A DNA stretch of 64,000 nucleotides from Porphyridium purpureum (Eukaryota > Rhodophyta > Bangiophyceae > Porphyridiales > Porphyridiaceae): contig VRMN01000001.1 of the NCBI GenBank assembly GCA_008690995.1, positions 558,001 to 622,000 of the forward strand, given 5' to 3'. The translations under genes were made by a program, and so were the position numbers. A model generated the notes under the pieces. That model did no database searches, had not been told where the DNA came from, and saw only the letters and a list, made by a program, of their open reading frames with translations. Below, in pieces: positions 32,101 through 38,177 of this stretch (position 1 is the first letter of the stretch; every line of letters starts with the position of its first letter).

Positions 32101-33504
32101 CCCGATGGCAACGAGAGTGCCTCAACGCACATGGCTCAGCTCGCTGCTGCCATGGACAACCAAACAACTCGCGGTCTGAAGTTACCGGATGATTTGCCAA
32201 CCGAACCACGAGCACCGTCCTTCAATCCCGAGCAGCGTCAGAGTGGAAAGGAGATTGAAAATGAGTTCCCAAATGAGCATGATGCACCCGAGTCAACACG
32301 ACCGGAGCGGGACCTAGGACCAAGTGACAGAAACGAGGATATTTCTAGCGATGCGGACTCGCGTGGCAGCAACCCGGCCACAAGTGAGGACACCCTCGAG
32401 CCCTTGATGTCGCAGAGCCATGTCAGACCACAGTTTGCGCCGCATCCTGGTTCGACCGTTGTAGGTGCGCATGATCTGTCTGTCGATGTGACTGGTGTGC
32501 GCTCCCGTGTAGCCGATTTGATTTTGGACTCGGGCAATGCAAGTGGTCTGGAAGCTACGGCCGCGGCTCGCGAAGTATGGTATGAGCTTCAGCGCGCCAC
32601 TTATACGCATGCAAGCGCCCTGAGTGAACAGTTGCGTCTCGTCCTTGAGCCAACAGTTGCGTCGCGCCTAGGTGGCAGCTTCCGCACGGGTAAGCGACTG
32701 AACATGCGTCGCGTCATTGAATTTATTGCTTCTGATTTCCGCCGTGACCGCATCTGGATGCGCCGCGTCCAGCCAGACAAGCGCTCGTACGACGTCATGA
32801 TTGCGATTGATGACTCAGAGTCCATGCGCCACTCTGGTGCTGGCCCGCTCGCCCTCGAGGCACTTACTCTTCTTACAGCAGCCCTCGCGCGCGTCGAGGC
32901 CGGTCGCGTGGCCGTCGCCAAGTTCGGGCTGGAACCCAGCCTACTGCACACGTTTGATCAACAGCCGCTCGATGACGCTTCTGGCCCTCGTGTCGTGGCG
33001 CAATTTCAATTTAACCAGCAGGGCACACACATCAACAAGCTCTTGGAATTTGCCACTCAGGCGCTGAGCGAAGCGCGGTCGAGCAACCACATCAAGAGCA
33101 GCGACGCGAATGTGTACCAGCTCTTGTTCATCATTTCAGATGGTCGCATCAGTGACCGCGAGCGCGTGCGTCTCCTGGTTCGTAATGCCGTTGAGCAACA
33201 ACAGCTCATAGCATTTATCCTGGTGGACAGCGACGCTCGGCAGGCTCCAGCGGCGGGACCGGGCAGTACGGCAAAGGATAGGGTGTCAGTTTTGCAGATG
33301 CAAAAGGTCGAATACGTATCGGATACCAGCGGCGGCCGCAGTGGTTCGCAGGCGTCAGCGCCCAAGATGCAGCTCTCGCCGTACATGGACGACTTTCCGT
33401 TCAGCTTCTACGCAGTCATCTCGGACGTCGCGACCCTACCGGTGGTCTTGGGAGATGCGCTGCGTCAATGGTTCGAGCTCATGACTCAGCTTTCCCGCGC
33501 ATAA
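14191..33504 (+). CDS. MDN1: Midasin (MDN1/Rea1), AAA ATPase of ribosome assembly
   Basis: One uninterrupted frame encodes 6437 residues. Six AAA modules follow a short N-terminal region: Walker A motifs GPAGSGKT (392-399), GESGCGKT (811-818), GPTSAGKT (1333-1340), GETGTGKT (1637-1644) and GAPGIGKT (2076-2083), and a degenerate sixth near 2446-2471. Walker B motifs such as WVLLDEINLA and WVVLDELNLA are clear. A long alpha-helical linker follows to about 5400, then a Asp/Glu-rich region (about 5410-6070) and a C-terminal MIDAS domain with D6207-x-S6209-x-S6211. Midasin is a dynein-like remodeller that strips Rsa4 and Ytm1 (via MIDAS) from pre-60S particles in the nucleolus and nucleoplasm. Yeast Rea1 has 4910 and human MDN1 5596 residues, so this copy is long, and 19.3 kb without an intron is remarkable. 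The ATG at 14191 is the first in frame. Confidence 0.97.
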   Translation: MDDAEPAVVSALREIWRAASVQDVTGVSWARARAEGAHSRAQMVAWLAQHVTQELAQGIVQQPDAPVEENQNTHAVLLVRRLYEVLCHLREMEILALCAHIQQFARVALVRSSVASSHAVAPLDASSFPLWRHVWAILARAGAVLSGLPAFGAMVLDLLSVLHRNNTDLDILRCIGFRECALLAFSCGARLRHRLPCDLLLLSASTFQSHALHDHAANSEKAYSRIALGYIWGNGAIMPGCLDSDLELESVHGDLDPWTEFSEAEKCRGTVLGPHPDSAESSSTIDIQRVDSDHAFHEEREIREAYRLGGTLVVSHVSIPLPLHALVLPMHEALPGVRNDSGSLSGRRSDANKAAATSGRPADTFILTGDFERALQGLVQAASVGRPTLLYGPAGSGKTALLRHLDTARQRHGFAPMMKLHVDGMWYNEDEMKALLGAVVPVGAGNFEWRAGPIGQAIMDGRGLVLEGVSGESALASLSAGTLLFQLTELRPGGMIMTSGNGEWITAAQGFFLVVTQTISSSTGADVLVHSRQGKNHTSAHAHALAYMHMHPMGGRVSAFSWLPVPLAGLSDEQTRTVLLARFPALEPALDRILVSVHNVRAALCGAAVRLERTGLDSSVRVPGMRELVALCGRIDALRLQQRLEPELAACESVDVLSCWPLSPELSTRLVSAVCDAWSLPPVFARQINSTYKPSILCVCSAGGSGPSLYPGTESDPLHAVDSSSDPKPRWDMHVGRAVCALGGAAREAAATAAAELDDAQAASLGEWLMLHGTTKAGPAGTGFSCTSASLRLLERLMCCVQHKEPALLVGESGCGKTTSVQAMARLCGAELVVLNMSQKTDVAELVGGFRPVEPERDVHELVVLAEPLLAASLSVHKNARFFDALRKAVRKKQYVRAVRLLQGALEQPQLQSQLRESQDPIVRRRFASIQSDLQALAYHFGPQLQWQLQMEEHEKGTGSTEDATDEKDSARVVKRRRTSESEYHQSSSERRIVFKYARGVLVDAMLSGAWVLLDEINLASMEMLESLIGLLDEGSVLLPEGAATDEYGNITAVQGRHSQRAGLAEKRCAVQAHPDFRIFAAMNPPLDVGKKSLPVALRSRFTEFYVHDALAMHDLVLFVHDKYFGKGHTESGSPVERQQRKTLCEHVARFFTEAREHALTKLFSADGRAPLFNLRSLSRALEFARALITQAPTIAIGLHAADRILLHEGVLLSFASPLPPTSREWVVGCSTKWILLGGDGQKGQAILRLSSRPLAGWLQPKADSRHACIQVEGFWLDCYTLPESLDARSMSTDLNTSRKEPFVVTPSVSRVLGDVARALCAGTDRLPILLQGPTSAGKTSLVRHLATLTGHRLVRINNHEHTDMSEYIGGYAASASGSLVFREGALLRAARRGDWVVLDELNLAPSEILEALNRLLDDNRELLVPETGEMVKAHPRFALFATQNPPGLYGGRKPLSRAFRARFIELEVFELPHSELELVLQQRANLPRSFCAAMVAVMQQLQRRRQTSQLFQGKDGFITPRDLFRWANRRPASKLELAMHGFFLLAERARSESERALVREVLVSTMRVDSADLSDSELYRLHEPQEPDLHAQVRPYLDRLRALCNSMGIALTLPMRRTLVLLLYATLNAEPVLLVGETGTGKTTACKLIATLLAQTRSEADARQHDALIELNCHKHTEAADFLGCYRPNNAAGSRSESKSLFEWHDGALLRAMKSGAHLLLDEINMADEAVVERMNSVLEPGRSIMVTEMGSAVDTDDVLVAHEAFRIYATMNPGGDFGKKELSPALRNRLTEIWVEPVRSEPELGEIVREILGADKTDSLLEVGMCMARVMTRMWSLSSSAQLPEHEVHASEARHSTWDASAALLLPVLTTRDLRAWLDFVSCAVKPCQNENGRGLDAWSAFAHGACLVFIDALVPTGVSLGAAKARFAVQLALDCLIDCLPATGMGEHIQEKVRTICSHSLGPALKDVSFNVAAELDAAQDDTNLVRAVDCAGEHGAETAALRFVCVGPFQIQQRHPPEVVAPSHAADEAELESASTRIFSQDDYSLSAPSTRANVFKIARAMVLGRGILLEGAPGIGKTSVVVALARLTGQELLRVNLSEFTEMSDLIGCDVPGAKPGIFDFKRGPLLTALQRDCWILLDELNLASQSVLEGLNALLDHRKQLYIPELNSTVHAGANFRLFATQNPSSDGGGRRSLPKSFLNRFTRVSMQALSDQDCECICSAQFPHLLRCSVRLGGADEHLRAEEPAIPFLVRTFNELNLQLGDDGSMERLNLRDLLRCCRLLVTWMPPHVPATGLSDMDDSMTLKRTLEVRDDSVFAAFDVVVMARLGSAAQRAQAFHVLRNCLHSRIDDEDTTGSVKLQPPAPLKPEIMILNGSPHFVIGRAVLPCSSAGREVYDSWRAIERTSAGSLGSPAPPLLSLTSQRRALHAVALAAQHGWPALVVGGGSESFGRGVPQTRKNGKAALIRALALSAGRELLELALGVGGVDASDLLGAYAQVNVRSELLNIGRGLSFLMDRFQAAALCLVDNKVLEDRMIPSSEEPVEVLARLERELRVFVLQLSEEDTLSKDDKAGTQPHAFLDEAAEEVLLTRKAVAMVQDVARLWQNLKGFGFLALSTVQPRLEKLTEQSARMLQLVGAAPGRTSVLFEWRKSALLNAVENGDWVLIRHVDSIPPASLDRLNPLLEEPGAVVLLPEAPPPPRHQDQCSDTDRETSTRTESLEHAHVRIHRDFRLFMTARSAIGLSKALRNRCVEVCPDAFDDYECGDDVRSNTLGPSNISSHLELTSVASAAGAPLHAAQQFELVSSRVRSEDEEGEDQAFDSAGPILSGMACSALRLAEAAAHDSRLVYAHGNGSSDSALRFALRTCRVSDMRLRVASLLARCTNARALGEIFRLQRSDALQNGHFFERLNMQPTFLRDMLSSSSNEYGHTTRGVQMQTLQVAQLVLCVWRSWLRYGAKDHALVCQSLQALQNAPENEDCRCVSAQCVWYDVTAMLLRIASAFSHEQVGQARMSLLVDIIVDTAQVAELCRALSRRDAAQKWRSVGAFLERMTLCASRLHTGRCASGECQVCDAEPELDGMFQSEKDLVLHRDAEKRFAYLSMPSNPSGEGADDGGDDALCVVRKCSVEKYAALPAGATDKQRLVPMESEGRGHDWEHDQAVQARIRTHMFYADAAGWYVVENALLLVSRTAAALDWSSGASEHADCLVASCFVHTKMPGDEGSILSYAAGKNDVMDEICELYFPSKPRLALRILWPWVRGVASLVCALMELAHMCSDGAKNRFGSLAQRNADFCTASSNRMSAAVEAILQSLPELVALFRFALIVFPSARVASFRTHARRSPSDLQVSQSTSPSLAEMIASVVHLHESWVQHPLVHGRMQALSEASECEACHDVDHFCNSRRSTATRALFQYTTLRSVVVSLMDDLKLVLSDLLEAPVLASLRTREQINPWSSAQVCKFPKVRDAATISLERRFWALCDNMEVSLDCQADSTQSGRGRDAPRMLLRKGALQMLMQAASTLLFMRTPRPSDHGSLRVAQESLARLLEHVEAAIPSFAPQGPDVETMQASTTSAVVVAAQARRLNAAGSPESTRKPMLFGQLVLRYILDSLIAGHAASLGSTGDQSDDGENGGGNSLNWQASNQRKTLFVQLCLSAPTCAPMREFLAVQHALWRTELREGNVNISELGNDDEEARAAWMAGLRTWLVGQSHSHPEESNAHAHLVTDLFCVSRANFWFGTEAPWIRLSSVHRCWTLLTCVLALSADKNRISGGAHGKKLLDRKARAQEASLLSLDAFVTDSVWTSTLLALGADFDPDCCGRWNGRASVAALCPDGHEMVLQRQQPHHQQGKGRSNEGSPAFASMFMMGRHMFSVGMRSMENSMPSSVLDASNVALALAEMNHLTAVRRHVARCLNATLACTDSNRRLGDRAYNSSEEAVVANTFSAASAMSSAAQWAAQSQGRTDDESQYQAFQGECERIFRTCQSRGMAIIDGVASLVRSCTDGDTESDRLHQAAVARWVGQEQGLQLTLSTALSRIQSSPVWRGYSVSSKFLQAAEQVRTGLKLATGAVVELGSSGKQRASNSLSELRELVRFLTHDPSLLIMVNSGAARTRDRLLLSMADDRGGRLGLRDTDRAPLLVALLSAYAASLLSESHDKERYCPRALRNVSQLFKRLVLAWDDEEQSRRIEQEKRDDLYQARRRSAAQGPSRDEWKGSIQLNAHDYHAQEDEAYLQEFGANSYEYIVRLEMDEESQEGLMAGDSSAVAAEPLPRFTGVVDTAELYRLYMALFGPRRNDSLFETVRDSAVVVADALHHVLHPDGPFTRAKVFAEDLWDSSLNNRMSRTDAASNAGDVENLCRPLLIQLAASEVSVMLPPKPELRDDSDLAGEKSSGKVALNFYKDANVREMHTAARSLEALLARVNLIFSGMSGSQHPVLERVAALAQALLRAPFRTPLGSVVSAFELLLRDMAEWDKKYGSATNDSRLDIPRTQLTQLVMRWRGIELASWRQLLTDRADQAEKRGKDWLMHLLNTVLTMESAVASDDDSDSEDLSFPVAASHARENGDESRSETDLISELMETLDRFMFSSPVGEFEVRVCALEALSVHLTASFSTDTHPQVPVALVARYVAGLALYYRQFSHGVHGVRQMAWDEATSKMNELVKFAQWDPDSQLGSELESGNISSNHPDYANQRQLEYHRLKARAEKNKRTLHKLTSAFDICMRQSIENVVSGALGRSLLESFGHDRHEDTKANSVSRIAEKTARIQKGHGMHGIQPNTLVWMNSEAWLVDFDAGDQADSTQQAEDLDLRHTRATDLSRKIRRIGIGLHAEQTPGNGPRLLSVAFSCAELDEEIHARAAFLRDLVGNSVDLKQKALSDLFSALKALGISHHAGRRGFGGEQADEQLRRVQWLATPLLSSLRFPSNGSFCSESGVCANSQRLLAMDRLFMTCALDFQRLTHAAHSSQLHSDIQRSVASRMYGHAAVLARMIMAQRRALVPAMQQLLKLQKASRELQMPLSSKVSILATESARKACTKYQRVLLAQCRSRLRIVAARMECVLKALRVLAYAGKWMSTDNFGSGLQSSKETDMYRALALMISKNGRSGGVEEGLHVVIAQLVDLQGIVSAALLNRNDAGALEIKVHGSVDDETVHQMHGALMRSREALNRCLDQHASVGTSRAIGNAKYLFVRFAGEIRSLISSYTDEKERHDAFAIDEATRERVENRKDPGHAKDCERSVREQCESIVELVLLASQKARNLYMPLESHHTDSSNQATIKPSFSHTGNLRAMHQQILNVSSELELSRLTERLQALRLRMREVSQSDLASAVTPAESHNHYASICMSVRSTEHILNHFVGSIAARMLDGMLAAHEGELALARTLIRLFSVLCEKGFCRPPPDEDDATSDRQGEEDCEGTGLGDVGDGSTRGAKDISKEIEDASELLDADNLQKDEAPQDAAETGRSRQQEEDESNASESSGVEMEDDFEGDIVDEKQRKDRDQGKDEDDQESSDGEAEKQFGQGNALEEKVDEKFWDGDDDADPEGAEDFEEESGTADLPAHDNLNKELAAKSQHDTERQPDKIGDAPISAPRDTNDDPSDGKADDDVESSLQSNDNIDEGDGDNMNSREAVDVDGDEGMPPRDGDADGLEDGAMSETASEEEGSPHDKLAKDTLSDSGKHSDDEGAQDSDRQDEQQPFMNPEYTHEGEKSTQDPDDNNESEDFNMNQGEGSPNEDGDVDGSSGSSDRGGDSMRDMDEAAAGGDEGLSEEREQSERSFSVDGDASAEEPRDRANMAQDAAGRATTNDDVAGGSGVCESGLGADAGDGARERDMEDDDTNAAREGGAAGARLDAGAGRSAPFDASHNHGALNDQAVSAAAPSVGDRGHDSATEEQIQPSKEESNYVDNPNPLRVTTEQLGELWKKKLRVLDDDTEVTPQENRGGDQENTAPGESTEGLEVAFERHDRGESGPDGNESASTHMAQLAAAMDNQTTRGLKLPDDLPTEPRAPSFNPEQRQSGKEIENEFPNEHDAPESTRPERDLGPSDRNEDISSDADSRGSNPATSEDTLEPLMSQSHVRPQFAPHPGSTVVGAHDLSVDVTGVRSRVADLILDSGNASGLEATAAAREVWYELQRATYTHASALSEQLRLVLEPTVASRLGGSFRTGKRLNMRRVIEFIASDFRRDRIWMRRVQPDKRSYDVMIAIDDSESMRHSGAGPLALEALTLLTAALARVEAGRVAVAKFGLEPSLLHTFDQQPLDDASGPRVVAQFQFNQQGTHINKLLEFATQALSEARSSNHIKSSDANVYQLLFIISDGRISDRERVRLLVRNAVEQQQLIAFILVDSDARQAPAAGPGSTAKDRVSVLQMQKVEYVSDTSGGRSGSQASAPKMQLSPYMDDFPFSFYAVISDVATLPVVLGDALRQWFELMTQLSRA

Positions 33505-33585
33505 AGCAACCGCTCACGAGCATAGCCCTGCTCCTCACAGCAGCCACCACAGCTTGCTGCCAGGCCAAAACTGGCTTGCGCCGAT

Positions 33586-33593
33586 TAGGGTTT
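33586..33593 (+). promoter_or_regulatory. Telo-box (TAGGGTTT)
   Basis: TTAGGGTTT at 33585-33593 lies 193 bp upstream of the K+ channel ATG, in sense orientation, within the 281-bp spacer after midasin. Confidence 0.45.
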
Positions 33594-33636
33594 CTAGACT
33601 TTAGTAAAAATGCATGTTTTAACACAAAACGAACGC

Positions 33637-33647
33637 ACTGTACTTTT
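33637..33647 (+). promoter_or_regulatory. ACTGTACTTTT motif
   Basis: This copy lies 139 bp upstream of the K+ channel ATG and 43 bp after the telo-box. Confidence 0.45.
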
Positions 33648-33785
33648 GTTGCTGAACCGCGCGAGCGTTGAAGTGCGAAGCCCGCGTGCTAGCGTGCCGT
33701 GGCGTGAGTGGCGCTGCAACCGAGGCGCGGTGGGCAAGGCGCGCGAACCGCTTGGCTGGGCTTACCAGCGACACGTCGTGCCGAC

Positions 33786-36700
33786 ATGGCCTCCTCGCCG
33801 CCTGGCCCCACGTGGGCGTCGTTATGGTACTTGATTCAAATCGGGTTGTACACTTGGGCAGGCGTGCTCGGCGTGGGCTTGGTTCACGTCGCAGTCGACT
33901 TTGTGCGGCTTACGCGTCGCTTGATGGCCTCTGAGCGTGAGCGTGGACGCTCAAGGCACTGCGTGCGAGTGGCTCTGTATAAGAGCATTGTCATTTCGCT
34001 ATCTAGTGTCACAGCCGCCAGCTTTGCGGGGAGAAACACGCACCGCCGCCGCCGCAGTGCAAAGTCGACGCGTAGTCGAGGTACGGCGCCCATGCACAGC
34101 GGAGCAGAACGAGATGTGTATGAGATCGACGAGTACGAACTCGACTTGATGTATGCTGAATTTGACACGAGGCCGTTGGACTGGCTTCAGAAAGCGCGAC
34201 GAAGATGTGCGAGCTGGCTTTTGCGCAAGAATGTCAATTTCTATAATTCGGTCATGCTGTTCACATGTGGATGGACCATGACGGGACTTTATATTACTGG
34301 TACGTATCTGGTGCTTCTTCCAACATGGCTGAGTAGCCTCCAGCTTGCATTAGGTATTGTGTTCGTGGTCGAATTCTTGCTGCGCTTGTTTGTCTCGGAC
34401 AGCCCCATTCGATTCGCGCTGAACTTTCGATCCTTTTGTGAAGTCATGGCTTTCACATCCGCAATCTTTGCCGGTAGGGAGCATTCGCAAAATTTCTCTT
34501 ACCTGGCGAGCTATGCCGCATTTCGGCAGTTCCTCGATATTGAAAAACGCTTGCTGGGAAATGTGGACCCCAAGCCCATGCTGCTGATTCGCATCGGCAT
34601 GCATACCTTTGTTGCTGTTATGATCTTGTCATCGACCATCACGCTCATTGAGACATTGGGGCCTCTGAATTCAGATGCTTCAGTCCCAAATGACTCGCCG
34701 TTTTTCCTCTTCACGGGTATTCGCCTGCGGGACGACTGGTCTTGGTTCAATTCGTTTTATTTTATGGTCGTTACGCTGACGACTGTTGGCTATGGTGACT
34801 TCTTCCCGGTGACAGAACTGGGCCGCGCCTTTGTTGTTGTTGCCATCATCATGGGCGGCTTTATTCTAGGAAGCATTTTGCGAGAGCTTCCAGATGTGGT
34901 CAGCGGTGGGGTCGATATTGGAACGTATAGGAAGACTCCGCACCGCGACCATCTCGTGGTCTATGGTGAGTGCCTTGACTTGGCCATGGTAAAGGAGTTT
35001 GTGGTCGAATTCTACTCAGACTGGAGAAACGAGTCGTTTGACCTTCTCTTTGTATCCGACACGCCTCAGTGGACGTTGCAAGAATGGTCGTCCTTTGTGG
35101 TTCTCGATCCGCGTTACGAGCGCTTCACATGCTATCTCAAGGGCTCGCTTGCGAACGAAGACGAGTTTGACAGGGCATACGGGAGCTTGGCGCTAGCGTT
35201 CTTTGTATTTTCCTCTTCAGTAGGGGTAAGTCCAACCCAGAGTGACGCAAACGCTGTGCTCGTAGTCTCCGCTATTCGAGCGAGAGCACCAGATGCACCC
35301 CTTTACAGTATAATGCAGCGACGCGAGACGGTTCGGCAAGCAAAGTATGTTTCGAGTCGGAGATTAGGTGCGTCCGGGAAGGTGGACAGCAGCAGACGCC
35401 TCCAACGCTATTTTCACGCTTCGGCCAATACCATGGAGCAGCTATCACGCGAAGAAGGGAATGACACGTTCGAGCTGAGGCGCGTGGGCAATGATGTCTT
35501 GTCTCTCACGGAGTTTCAGACTGCGCTTATGGCAGAATCGCTGCGAACGAACGGACTGAGCGCTCTGATTTCAGATCTACTTCTGTACACAAACCGCGCC
35601 ATCCATTGCGACCTCGATACCTTTCCATGGGCGCGCGAATACTCGATGGGCTCTGCCGTGTACATAACGTCCAAGAAACTCCCTGATGTGTGGAAGGACA
35701 AGACGGTGGCAGATGTCGCTCTGCCTTTGTTTGAGGCTGGCATCGTTCCGCTCGGCTTCAGAACAGACTCGCTGTGCCTCATCAGCGCGGCATCTCCAGA
35801 CGTGAGGCTTGAACCCAATCAAACTTGCTTGCTGATGACGTTTCTGAGTGACGAGGTGCTGGACAAGGTACTAGAAAGCCTTGCTGAGCTGGCTATAGAG
35901 TCAATTCAAACATACCGATTTCTCCCGGATGATCATGTGACAGAGCGTCAAAACGCAGAAGAACACGCAGAGCATAAATGCGATCTGGACGATGAGAAAC
36001 GAGACCCCAGTAGGTTGCATTCATCCGCTGTGGATTTCAAGTTCTCGGAGGCTGACCTGGGGGAATCATATGATGATGATGATGGTGATGATGACGGGGT
36101 GGTTCCATTCATGCTTACCTCCTTAGATGACCTATTTCAACCACCAGGGACAGACCGGAAACAAAAAGTGCTGGATCGGGGGGTCGCCAATGAAACCAGC
36201 CTCGAACGAAAAGAAGAGGCGAACACAGAGATGAGTTCTCACAGAGAAACTGGCCGGACCGAAGTTCGAGTTTCGATCAGCTCCACCGCACTGCGGGAGG
36301 CTAGACTTGAAAATCATGTGATTGTGTGCATTAGCAGTGCGAGTCAGCTCTATATGCTGGATGACTTTCTTCTGGCTTTCTGGAGACATTGCCCCATTGC
36401 CCCATTGCCCAGCGTACTCCTGTGGTCGTTTTGTGGACCAAGAGCACGATTGCGAACTCGCATTTGCCTCCAAAGTATTTCAGTGTGAGTGGGTTATGGT
36501 GGACGCATGGCCACGACCACTCGCACCGGTCATGGAATGATGTTGGGTTGCCAAATGCCGCAGCGGTTGTAGTATTTTCAAATTCTGCGCACGACAGTTC
36601 CTCGGATTCGCAAACTTTGATTACATTGCTGACACTGGAAATGTTTAGTTCTGGCAACCCGCAGGTCTTCTTCTGTGTCGAGATTCAGGAAGATAAGTCC

Positions 36701-37861
36701 TTGCATCTGATGAATCCAAAAGGCCGCACACGTCGGCGGGGCCTTCAGCTTGGCGTATCGCCGTGCGGCCAGCGTATCCTTGAGATTGCGCAAGGCAGTC
36801 AATCAGTTGCCACCGCGTTGAGCAATTCAAGTTCAGCGGCTGAGAGTGGCTTGCGCAATACTGTAAATGGGAAGCTTGGTAGTATACAGTCCGTGAGGAA
36901 CATTAGCTCGCTCATGCGCCTAACTAGCCTCGAACCTGGATCGCTCGGCCTCGTGGGCAGCTCGTGGAGCATGTCTGCAGAAGCTTCATTTGCCTCCGGA
37001 GAGTTCGTGGTGCGCTGGACGTCTTACATCCTGCTCCTTCGTGCGATGCACGAGCCTGGTTTGACAGACTTTGTCCTCGGATTGCTTGGCATTCGAGGCT
37101 CTGAACTGGGGACGTCAACAGATGTGTCCCGCTCATTCGGGCAAAGCTCGTTTGATAGGAAAGCGCGTGCCGGATGGGGAAATTGTTCGAGTATTTTGCT
37201 CACTCCTGTCCCGGAAGCTTGGCTTGCGAAAACGAATCCTGACGAAAGAACCTTTCGTAGTTTGTATGCCTTTGTCGTTACCGAGCTGCGGTGGATACCT
37301 TTGGGCCTGTATCGATCGGGAGAAAGTCCTATTTGCTACCCCCGCTTTGACCGAAGCCAGCGCAACCCATTTGCTGGACTCAAGGGTGGGTGGGGCCGGC
37401 GACACGGGGCCGGACGTGAGGACAACAGGGAGATGGGAATCATCCGATTGGGTAGCACGGAACCCACCGAGCAGTGGCGCGCCGTGTCCCCAAAGCCTTC
37501 TTTCACGCACACGACCACTCGGCACACGTATGCTCTACCGACACTCGGAACGGAGATCAGTTACTCTCAGATATCTGCATCCTCTAGGGAGCTTGCATAT
37601 TTGCGAGGACAGACCACACTGAGCCCGTCGTCTGGACGCTTGCGAGGCACATTCTCGGGCAACAGCAGAAAGGACCACCCTCATGCGGCGAGACCAGCAT
37701 GGGCACCAGCAGGAGGACTGTTCCCTCCCAAGACAACTACCGCGGCGGCCGCCGCCGCGGCCAACAATGAGTTGCCGTATGTCTACACGCTTCCCGAGCC
37801 GTACGCATTGGTGCACGAGAACGATGCTGTCTTTGCGTTCAACTGCCGCTGCGACCACTGA
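33786..37861 (+). CDS. BK (Slo)-type potassium channel, coding frame broken once
   Basis: The product is a Slo-family K+ channel: an N-terminal hydrophobic segment like BK S0, a six-helix core, selectivity filter TTVGYGD (TVGYG at 333-337), then the RCK1 domain starting HLVVYGECLDLA. RCK2 starts NHVIVCISSASQLYMLDDFL, where the frame breaks. From 36389 the next frame continues RCK2 (PVVVLWTKSTI, AAAVVVFSNSA) and the BK C-terminal part (LGLYRSGE) to PEPYALVHENDAVFAFN before the stop at 37861; human BK ends similarly. In the first frame translation stops at 36488 after 900 residues (from 33786). The break lies on three tandem copies of ATTGCCCC (36388-36411), a net change of 8 bp relative to two copies. 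A charged loop between the RCKs has an Asp run. First ATG 33786 (GTG at 33708). Confidence 0.85.
36388..36411 (+). repeat. Three tandem 8-bp units at the channel frame break
   Basis: ATTGCCCC, ATTGCCCC, ATTGCCCA run head to tail. With two units the upstream and downstream channel frames would be continuous; with three they differ. This is the signature of a slippage duplication, a polymorphism, or an assembly artefact. Confidence 0.85.
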
Positions 37862-37899
37862 GCTTTGTCGACCCGGGCAGAAAATACATCCCCAACCAG

Positions 37900-37957
37900 A
37901 AAAGTACAGCGGCGTTGACATGGAAGGTACAGTGGCGAACGCGCAGGAAGTACTTTT
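37900..37957. promoter_or_regulatory. Cluster of GTAC-core motifs
   Basis: AAAAGTACAGC (37900-37910) is the exact reverse of GCTGTACTTTT; GGTACAGT (37926-37933) is the reverse of ACTGTACC; AAGTACTTTT (37948-37957) is a half-related copy. Confidence 0.45.
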
Positions 37958-37971
37958 AAAGATGTACCCGC

Positions 37972-37979
37972 TAGGGTTT
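37972..37979 (+). promoter_or_regulatory. Telo-box (TAGGGTTT)
   Basis: Sense-strand TAGGGTTT about 200 bp upstream of the Pol epsilon ATG, next to the GTAC cluster and the E2F-like sites. Confidence 0.5.
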
Positions 37980-37987
37980 CGAGAGAC

Positions 37988-38016
37988 GCGCGCCAAACAC
38001 CGATTTTGGCGCGAAA
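37988..38016 (+). promoter_or_regulatory. Two E2F-like sites, one matching consensus exactly
   Basis: TTTGGCGCGAAA at 38005-38016 matches the E2F/DP consensus TTTSGCGCSAAA at every position, and GCGCGCCAAA at 37988-37997 is an inverted half-match 7 bp upstream. Pol epsilon is a classic S-phase gene, so E2F control is expected; binding itself is inferred. Confidence 0.6.
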
Positions 38017-38177
38017 CGCGGGCAGGCAAAGGTGGCGAAGCGGCCTTGACTGTGGATTGTGTTGAGCGTGCGCGTGGGGTGGACGGGACAGGTAAACGAG
38101 CGGCGACCAGGATTGAGACTTGTTCCGTGTAGGAGGCCGTGCGCGCCGCACTGCGTTGCCCGTGAAGCAGTCGCATC

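Larger units (their letters stand above)
37862..38177. other. Promoter region of DNA polymerase epsilon
   Basis: This 316-bp spacer holds, in order, CTGTAC-core motifs (37900-37957), a telo-box (37972-37979) and two E2F-like sites (37988-38016), all within 160-280 bp of the Pol epsilon ATG. Confidence 0.6.
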
